Origin: Alphaproteobacteria bacterium
GTDB taxonomy: Bacteria; Pseudomonadota; Alphaproteobacteria; Micavibrionales; Micavibrionaceae
Direction: 5' to 3'
Assembly: GCA_002701555.1 (NCBI GenBank)
Contig: NZVS01000046.1
Location: 1-10,505, forward strand
DNA length: 10,505 nucleotides
This document shows positions 6,098 through 10,505 of this stretch, piece after piece. A model generated the notes under the pieces. It did no database searches, was not told the origin of the DNA, and saw only the letters and a list, made by a program, of their open reading frames with translations. The position numbers and the translations under genes are program-made. Numbering within the stretch: the stretch's first letter is position 1; every line of letters starts with the position of its first letter.

Positions 6098-7162
6098 CTA
6101 TCTCGGGCCGTGTTTACGGTTTTTTGCTATATGATCAGGTGTTTTATAAACATCTTTCAGAAGTTGATCTGTATCCATATTCGGCGTTTGGCCAAGATCC
6201 ATAATTTCCCTCATTGCATGGGTGCTATATCCTTGCAGAAATAAATCGCCTCCATCGCCACCCCCATTATCGAAGTTACGGATGAACAAATTATATATAA
6301 AGCCGTTATCATCTAGATTGCGAGGCATATAATCATATGTTTTGCCATCAGCCAGTTTACCTGATTTGTCGCGTAAGTTGTCATAGCCATACGCAATGAC
6401 CTTACCGTTAAATTCGGATCTTACGCTTGGAGATAACAGTCTTAAAGGTATCTCAAGAATATCCTCACCATGAGGATGCGCGTGTAAAGGTTCGTTGGGT
6501 TTTAGGTCTCTCCTCAAAAAATTCTGTACCGGCGGCGGTACGTAGCCGGCAATCATCATGTCAGTTCCACGCAACTCAGCTGCGATATTATTTGCAAAGG
6601 AGTCCATCATACGCTTGGTAACGGAATATCCGGCAGTTTTAGGATCAGCACGTCCAACGATTGGTGAGCTTGTTACTAATAATCTGGCATGTTGTGCAAA
6701 ATGATCTCTGAGCCGTTGGTATATAGTAATGTGAGAAAGGGCATTAATTTGCACCATTTTCTCAAATTCAGACATTGGTGTGTTTGCTACTGTATTATAA
6801 GTATTAATATCTGTTAATTTGACAACGCCAGCATTCATTACATACCCGTCAATTAAACCGTTGGGAGAAGCTTTTATAATTTTTTTTGCAAGTTCTTCGT
6901 AGGCTTTCGGTTTGCTTTGGCTGAGATCGAAAGGTAAGACCGTAATTCTTTCTCCTCCGAGTTCGGCTTCAAGAGCTTCTAGGGCTTTTTCTTGAATATC
7001 AAGCGTGATGACATTTGCGCCAAGTCTATGAAGGGCCCTCACCTTGTCGGCACCTATCCCCGCTGCTCCTCCGGTAACAACTATGTTTTGATCCGTAAAA
7101 TCCAGATCCCAGGCGATATCTGTTAAACCCCTATATCTGCTTTTTTCTACAGCACTGTTCAT
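6098..7162 (-). CDS. Long SDR-family oxidoreductase with C-terminal extension
   Basis: 354 aa, about 100 longer than a classical SDR. The first ~260 residues are a standard Rossmann dehydrogenase: a short N-terminal leader with WDLDF, the cofactor loop TGGAAGIG (30-37), D55 after strand 2 (LDIQE, suggesting NAD), NAG (110-112), Ser165/166, Tyr179 and Lys183 (YSVTK). The SDR-normal PG after the active site is replaced by a triple proline (YVPPPVQ, 207-213). Residues from about 260 form an extension containing a Gly/Asp patch (FDNGGGDGGDLF) that I do not recognise. It is the first gene of the leftward operon, preceded by AGAAGG at 7175-7170 with seven-base spacing and by a candidate promoter. 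The substrate is unknown. An alcohol or sugar dehydrogenase feeding the neighbouring hydrolase is plausible. Confidence 0.87.
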   Translation of the reverse strand: MNSAVEKSRYRGLTDIAWDLDFTDQNIVVTGGAAGIGADKVRALHRLGANVITLDIQEKALEALEAELGGERITVLPFDLSQSKPKAYEELAKKIIKASPNGLIDGYVMNAGVVKLTDINTYNTVANTPMSEFEKMVQINALSHITIYQRLRDHFAQHARLLVTSSPIVGRADPKTAGYSVTKRMMDSFANNIAAELRGTDMMIAGYVPPPVQNFLRRDLKPNEPLHAHPHGEDILEIPLRLLSPSVRSEFNGKVIAYGYDNLRDKSGKLADGKTYDYMPRNLDDNGFIYNLFIRNFDNGGGDGGDLFLQGYSTHAMREIMDLGQTPNMDTDQLLKDVYKTPDHIAKNRKHGPR

Positions 7163-7198
7163 AAACCTGCCTTCTTTTATATTATGTAATTAATAAAG

Positions 7199-7227
7199 TT
7201 ATTAAAGGTCATGCAACTATATGTCAA
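7199..7227 (-). promoter_or_regulatory. Candidate sigma-70-type promoter for the SDR-hydrolase-phosphatase operon
   Basis: Read on the minus strand, a perfect -35 TTGACA (7227-7222) is followed after 17 bases by TAATAA (7204-7199) as a weak -10. Transcription would start near 7192, leaving a leader of about 30 bases with the AGAAGG ribosome site before the ATG at 7162. The -10 matches consensus at only three of six positions. Confidence 0.5.
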
Positions 7228-7345
7228 CAAAAAGCTTGGAGCGAACTCGCTGCATGTGCACATATTTTTTTCTGGAATAGGTGCTGTCGGCAAAGTATCG
7301 TGTCTATTCTAATGCTAATAACTTATTCCTGTTGAGAAACCCCAA

Positions 7346-8272
7346 ATGAAAACCTCTATCTCTCCGCCCGTATTAAGCTCTACAATTCTTGATGCAATTG
7401 GTAATACACCCCTGTTAGCAATAGATGATGGAATATTTGCCAAGGCAGAATTTCTGAACCCATCAGGATCCATAAAAGCGCGTATGGCTAAATTCTTGAT
7501 TGAGAAGGCCGAAGACGAAGGGTTGCTTGAGCCTGGTATGACCATTATTGAGTCAACAAGTGGTAACACGGGGAATGCACTTTCCATGGTAGCTGCGGCA
7601 AAGGGGTATAAGATGATAGTTTGCATTCCCGAAGGGTATACGAATGAGCGCACGCTTATATCCCGTGGCTTTGGTGCGAAGGTGAAATATATGGGCTATT
7701 TCCATGTTAATGAAGCCAAAGACTATGCGATCAAGCAAGGCCAAAAAGAGGGTTTTTATTGTCCTGCCCAATTTGATAGTGAATGGAATGTTGAGGAAAA
7801 CCGTGAGTGGCTTGGGCGTGAAATTATTGAACAGCTCAATGATAGCGGTCTTAAAGTAGATGCCATCGTACAAGGCGTGGGCACTGGCGGTACACTGATC
7901 GGTGTCGCGCAAGCCTTGAAGGAATGGCACAATCCTAACTTAAAGGTTTTTGCGATGGAGCCATCCGAGTCCCCTACTCTGACGAGTGGAATTGTCGAGA
8001 CGCATCGCATTGAGGGTATAAATGATGGTTTTGTGCCTTCTATTTATGAACGCCACCGTGATCTTGTCGATGACGTTATACAAGTTGATGGTGAAGATGC
8101 GATTGAAGCGTGTAAATCATTAGCTAGCAATAAAGGGCTTTTTGTTGGTCCCTCTTCCGGTGGTAACTATCTGGCAGCACAAAAGGTTAAACAAAAGTAT
8201 CCTGAAATGGGGAATGTCCTAACCTTTTTATGCGACAAGGCCGAGAAATATTTGTCCATTTTGTACAGGTAA
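7346..8272 (+). CDS. Cysteine synthase-family PLP-dependent enzyme (CysK/CysM-like, divergent)
   Basis: 308 aa, a fold-type II PLP enzyme. Family marks are IGNTPLL (18-24), the PLP-binding Lys44 in NPSGSIKAR, the substrate loop TSGNTGN (71-77), the phosphate-binding GVGTGGT (177-183) and a C-terminal DKAEKYLS (297-304). The usual reaction is O-acetylserine plus sulfide to cysteine. Several positions depart from standard CysK: the loop after the 130s reads AQFDSEWNVEENREW where CysK has QF-NPANP-like sequence, and the Ser near the PLP ring nitrogen lies in VGPSSGG rather than GISSGA. It may therefore be a cystathionine-synthase-like or other beta-replacement enzyme. The start at 7346 has only a weak ribosome site, and I see no better in-frame start. 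The gene is followed after two bases by a metallophosphoesterase, so the pair is co-transcribed. Confidence 0.88.
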   Translation: MKTSISPPVLSSTILDAIGNTPLLAIDDGIFAKAEFLNPSGSIKARMAKFLIEKAEDEGLLEPGMTIIESTSGNTGNALSMVAAAKGYKMIVCIPEGYTNERTLISRGFGAKVKYMGYFHVNEAKDYAIKQGQKEGFYCPAQFDSEWNVEENREWLGREIIEQLNDSGLKVDAIVQGVGTGGTLIGVAQALKEWHNPNLKVFAMEPSESPTLTSGIVETHRIEGINDGFVPSIYERHRDLVDDVIQVDGEDAIEACKSLASNKGLFVGPSSGGNYLAAQKVKQKYPEMGNVLTFLCDKAEKYLSILYR

Positions 8273-8274
8273 CT

Positions 8275-9105
8275 ATGAAATACGTTTTTGCATTTTTAAT
8301 ACTTGTTTTTGCAATACTTGGTATCTACGCCAGCATGGTAGAGCCCTTTCAGTTACGTGTAACTGAGTATTCTATAGAAACAGATAAATGGAAAGGACAG
8401 CCAGACCTGAGGGTTGCACTGGTCACTGATACGCATGCCATATGGCCATGGATGACGGTTTCCCATATTGATCGTATTGTAACCGAGGTTAATGCTCTTA
8501 AACCAGACCTAATATTACTGCTGGGTGATTATGTAGCAACCCACCCATTTGGAATACAGATACCGCCTGAAGAGGGTGTTAAGCCCTATGAATCATTAAA
8601 TGCAAGATGTGGTGTCTTTTCTGTCTTAGGTAACCATGATTTGCATGGTAATGGCTCAGAAGGATGGCCGGACGCTATGAGGAGTTCCTCCATTCCTTTA
8701 CTTGAAAATCAATCTGAGCATGTTGAGTGTGAAGGTTTTAGCTTCTATGTTTCTGGTTTGGAAGACCTGTGGTGGCAAAAGCCTGATATTGATAAGGCTT
8801 TAGATTCAATTCCTATTGGTGAGCCTGTTATTATGATGATGCACAATCCCGATTTGTTTGTGGAAATTCCTTCTATGGTAACTCTGAGCGTGGCGGGGCA
8901 CACACATGCGGGGCAAATACGCTTTCCCTTTATCGGCGCAGTTGAGAGCGTTATCCCTTCTCGCTACGGCAAACGCTTTGTTTATGGCCATATCACAGAA
9001 AACAACAAAGACCTAATTGTCAGCGCAGGTGTAGGAAATACAGGTATTCCTTTAAGGTTTTTAAATAAGCCGGAAGTAGTTTTGATTACCCTTTCATCCG
9101 AATAA
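8275..9105 (+). CDS. Membrane-anchored metallophosphoesterase (YkuE/YaeI-like)
   Basis: 276 aa from the ATG at 8275. This start lies two bases after the upstream stop and has AGG a few bases before it. It also begins with a natural membrane segment (residues 2-22, MKYVFAFLILVFAILG). An in-frame ATG at 8230 would add 15 residues inside the upstream gene and is less likely. Calcineurin-type motifs are complete: DTH (52-54), GDYV (84-87), GNHD (119-122), MMHNP (188-192) and AGHTHAGQ (207-214). These ligate two metal ions. Relatives of this class hydrolyse phosphodiesters or lipid precursors such as UDP-diacylglucosamine at the membrane. The catalytic domain follows a single N-terminal helix, so it is either anchored or secreted. 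The substrate is not readable from sequence. Confidence 0.9.
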   Translation: MKYVFAFLILVFAILGIYASMVEPFQLRVTEYSIETDKWKGQPDLRVALVTDTHAIWPWMTVSHIDRIVTEVNALKPDLILLLGDYVATHPFGIQIPPEEGVKPYESLNARCGVFSVLGNHDLHGNGSEGWPDAMRSSSIPLLENQSEHVECEGFSFYVSGLEDLWWQKPDIDKALDSIPIGEPVIMMMHNPDLFVEIPSMVTLSVAGHTHAGQIRFPFIGAVESVIPSRYGKRFVYGHITENNKDLIVSAGVGNTGIPLRFLNKPEVVLITLSSE

Positions 9106-9115
9106 CCTATTTTCG

Positions 9116-9145
9116 TTGACAAATGTGCATCTTTGCGGGTATAAG
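9116..9145 (+). promoter_or_regulatory. Sigma-70-type promoter of rplU-rpmA
   Basis: TTGACA at 9116-9121 and TATAAG at 9140-9145, separated by 18 bases, are close to consensus and lie just after the phosphoesterase stop. Transcription would start near 9152, giving an AT-rich leader of about 50 bases before the rplU start. This separates the ribosomal protein operon from the genes to its left. Confidence 0.7.
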
Positions 9146-9202
9146 CGTCCATCAATAATAAATAAAAAGACAACCCTTAACCCTAAATAAGAGGTTCGTG
9201 AT

Positions 9203-9511
9203 ATGTACGCGATCGTAAGAACTGGCGGAAAACAGTATAAAGTCCAAAAAGGTGACGTCATCCGCGTCGAAAAAATGGATGGTAAGGAAGGCGACAAGGT
9301 TACTCTTGACGATGTCCTTCTGTTCTCCGATGGAAAAACATCCAAAATCGGTGAAAAAGCTTCAGCTAAAATCACTGCAGAAGTTATAGAGCAAGGCCGC
9401 GACAAAAAGGTTGTGATCTTTAAAAAGCGCCGTCGTCAAAATTCAAGACGTAAAGGCGGACATCGTCAACATAAAACAGTATTGCGCATCACTGATGTTA
9501 AAGCAGCTTAG
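9203..9511 (+). CDS. rplU: 50S ribosomal protein L21
   Basis: 102 aa, the normal length for bL21. The N terminus MYAIVRTGGKQYKVQKGD is diagnostic. The basic C-terminal half KKRRRQNSRRKGGHRQHKT (roughly 74-92) is the rRNA-binding tail, and LRITDV is the usual ending. L21 binds 23S rRNA in the large subunit, where it contacts L20. A ribosome site AAGAGG (9189-9194) lies eight bases before the ATG. It is followed by rpmA after 50 bases, the conserved bacterial order. Confidence 0.99.
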   Translation: MYAIVRTGGKQYKVQKGDVIRVEKMDGKEGDKVTLDDVLLFSDGKTSKIGEKASAKITAEVIEQGRDKKVVIFKKRRRQNSRRKGGHRQHKTVLRITDVKAA

Positions 9512-9561
9512 TAGCTGGGTTGAATAAAATACTGTTATAAAAACATTAAAGGAGATTAGTT

Positions 9562-9846
9562 ATGGCACATAAAAAAGCAGGTGGTAGTTCCAGAAACGGA
9601 CGCGACTCAGAAGGTCGTAGACTTGGCGTGAAAAGATATGGCGGACAAATTGTTCTAGCCGGAAATATTCTTGTTCGCCAGCGCGGAACAAAATACATCC
9701 CGGGTAAAAACGTTGGTCTTGGTAAAGACCATACAATTTTCTCACTTGTTGATGGTGAAGTTCTTTTCACACGCACAAAAGGAAATCGTCCAGTAGTAAA
9801 CGTTGTTCCTGCTAATGATGGTGATACTGCCAAAGCAGCTGAATAA
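9562..9846 (+). CDS. rpmA: 50S ribosomal protein L27
   Basis: 94 aa. The N terminus MAHKKAGGSSRNGRDS is diagnostic of bL27, whose flexible N-terminal arm reaches the peptidyl transferase centre. Further family marks are RLGVKRYGGQ, AGNILVRQRGT and PGKNVGLGKDHT. The protein begins directly with AHKK, so it lacks the cleavable N-terminal extension seen in Firmicutes. A strong Shine-Dalgarno AAAGGAG (9548-9554) sits seven bases before the ATG. It is in an operon with rplU. Confidence 0.99.
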   Translation: MAHKKAGGSSRNGRDSEGRRLGVKRYGGQIVLAGNILVRQRGTKYIPGKNVGLGKDHTIFSLVDGEVLFTRTKGNRPVVNVVPANDGDTAKAAE

Positions 9847-9871
9847 CATACGTTATAAAATTCATGAGTAT

Positions 9872-9909
9872 AAGGGGGAAGTCTAGCTTTCCCCTTTTCT
9901 CTTTTTATC
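9872..9909 (+). terminator. Rho-independent terminator-like hairpin between rpmA and obg
   Basis: AAGGGGGAAG (9872-9881) pairs with CTTTCCCCTT (9887-9896) around a five-base loop (TCTAG). The stem is ten base pairs with one G-T wobble and is followed by a T-rich run broken by two C residues (TTCTCTTTTTA). It probably ends most rplU-rpmA transcripts, with partial read-through into obg. Confidence 0.75.
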
Positions 9910-9922
9910 AGGTAATAAACAA

Positions 9923-10505
9923 ATGAAATTTCTCGATCAGGCAAAAATATATTTATCCAGTGGCAATGGTGGCCCAGGCTGTACCAGTTTTCGACGCGAA
10001 AAATATATAGAATATGGTGGTCCCGATGGTGGAAATGGCGGTAAAGGTGGCGATGTCTACTTCGAGGCTATTGATACGCTGAATACACTGATTGATTTTC
10101 GCTACACGCAGCATTTTCGTGCTAAAAACGGGCTTCATGGTCAAGGTTCTCAGAAAACCGGCGCGAGCGCCCCTGACCTTGTCATCAAAGTTCCTGTCGG
10201 AACAGAAATTTTGGACGAGGATAAAGAGACTGTCCTTTTTGATATGACTGAAACTGGTGACAAAGTACTGTTCTTAAAAGGCGGTGATGGAGGTTTTGGC
10301 AATCTTCATTATAAAAGTTCTACAAATCAGGCTCCACGCAAATCAACACCTGGTTGGCCGGGGGATGAACGTGCTGTGTGGCTTAGGCTTAAACTTATTG
10401 CCGATGTGGGCTTGTTGGGTTTGCCCAATGCAGGAAAATCGACTTTCCTTTCAGTCGTTACAGCTGCGAAACCTAAAATAGCGGATTATCCTTTTACTAC
10501 GCTCC
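9923..10505 (+). CDS. obg: Obg/CgtA GTPase, 3' end cut by window edge
   Basis: 194 codons are visible. The N-terminal Obg fold is glycine-rich (MKFLDQAKIYLSSGNGGPG, YGGPDGGNGGKGGDV at 31-45, GGDGGFGN at 120-127), as in all Obg proteins. The GTPase domain then begins with the P-loop GLPNAGKS (166-173) and the switch I end YPFTT (189-193). Obg is an essential GTPase of the cytoplasm that helps assemble the 50S subunit and links GTP/ppGpp levels to growth. Its position after rplU-rpmA is conserved in bacteria, although many alphaproteobacteria have an acetyltransferase gene between rpmA and obg that is absent here. The ribosome site is modest (AGG about ten bases upstream). Confidence 0.97.
   Translation, partial: MKFLDQAKIYLSSGNGGPGCTSFRREKYIEYGGPDGGNGGKGGDVYFEAIDTLNTLIDFRYTQHFRAKNGLHGQGSQKTGASAPDLVIKVPVGTEILDEDKETVLFDMTETGDKVLFLKGGDGGFGNLHYKSSTNQAPRKSTPGWPGDERAVWLRLKLIADVGLLGLPNAGKSTFLSVVTAAKPKIADYPFTTL

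Noticed and set aside
7230..7260. GCGA-AC-TCGC and TGCATGTGCA near-palindromes between the divergent SDR and PLP-enzyme genes
   Set aside because: The arms are only four bases long. This is expected by chance and matches no known operator.
8230..8274. Upstream in-frame ATG for the metallophosphoesterase
   Set aside because: It would begin inside the PLP-enzyme gene, put 15 polar residues before the membrane helix and lacks the AGG site that precedes the ATG at 8275.
9166..9190. CCCTTAACCCTAAA in the rplU leader, resembling a telomere-like repeat or an L21 leader motif
   Set aside because: It has only two imperfect units with no pairing partner, and it is too short to support an RNA element.
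9546..9944. 132-codon open frame on the minus strand across rpmA
   Set aside because: It lies almost wholly antisense to the unmistakable L27 gene and the terminator, and its translation shows no family features.

Overview
The window looks like a piece of a moderately AT-rich Alphaproteobacterium, probably marine or environmental. This rests on the style of the DEAD-box helicase, the rplU-rpmA-obg block and codon use, and I cannot go below class level. Ten complete genes and two edge-truncated genes fill nearly all of it. No gene-free stretch exceeds 300 bases, and I see no tRNA, rRNA, IS element, CRISPR array or phage gene.

Layout. (1) 1-1053, minus: a DEAD-box RNA helicase running off the left edge. 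(2) 1054-1340: an AT-rich divergent intergenic region with two perfect inverted repeats. (3) 1341-4333, plus: a three-gene operon encoding a beta-keto acid cleavage enzyme (BKACE/DUF849), an SDR dehydrogenase and a MOFRL-type glycerate 2-kinase. (4) 7162-4311, minus: a second tight three-gene operon encoding a long SDR, a dienelactone-hydrolase-family protein and a HAD phosphatase. Its last gene overlaps the end of the kinase gene tail to tail. (5) 7346-9105, plus: a cysteine-synthase-like PLP enzyme and a membrane-anchored metallophosphoesterase. (6) 9116-10505, plus: a good sigma-70-type promoter, rplU, rpmA, a terminator and the start of obg. This last block is conserved housekeeping.

How the genes may work together. 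The BKACE + SDR + glycerate kinase set matches the core of the oxidative 2-deoxy-D-ribonate pathway. In that route a C3 dehydrogenase makes 2-deoxy-3-keto-ribonate. BKACE plus acetyl-CoA splits it into acetoacetate and glyceryl-CoA. Glycerate released from the CoA ester is then phosphorylated to 2-phosphoglycerate. The facing operon carries the activities that could feed this route: a sugar-phosphate-type phosphatase, an alcohol/sugar dehydrogenase and a possible lactonase or thioesterase. That second link is inference only. No transporter, regulator or acetoacetate-activating enzyme lies in the window.

The oddest sequence signal is in the helicase. Its first ~305 residues look bacterial, but the last ~44 visible residues closely resemble eukaryotic Has1/DDX18 helicases, and the change coincides with a jump in GC content near base 130-180.
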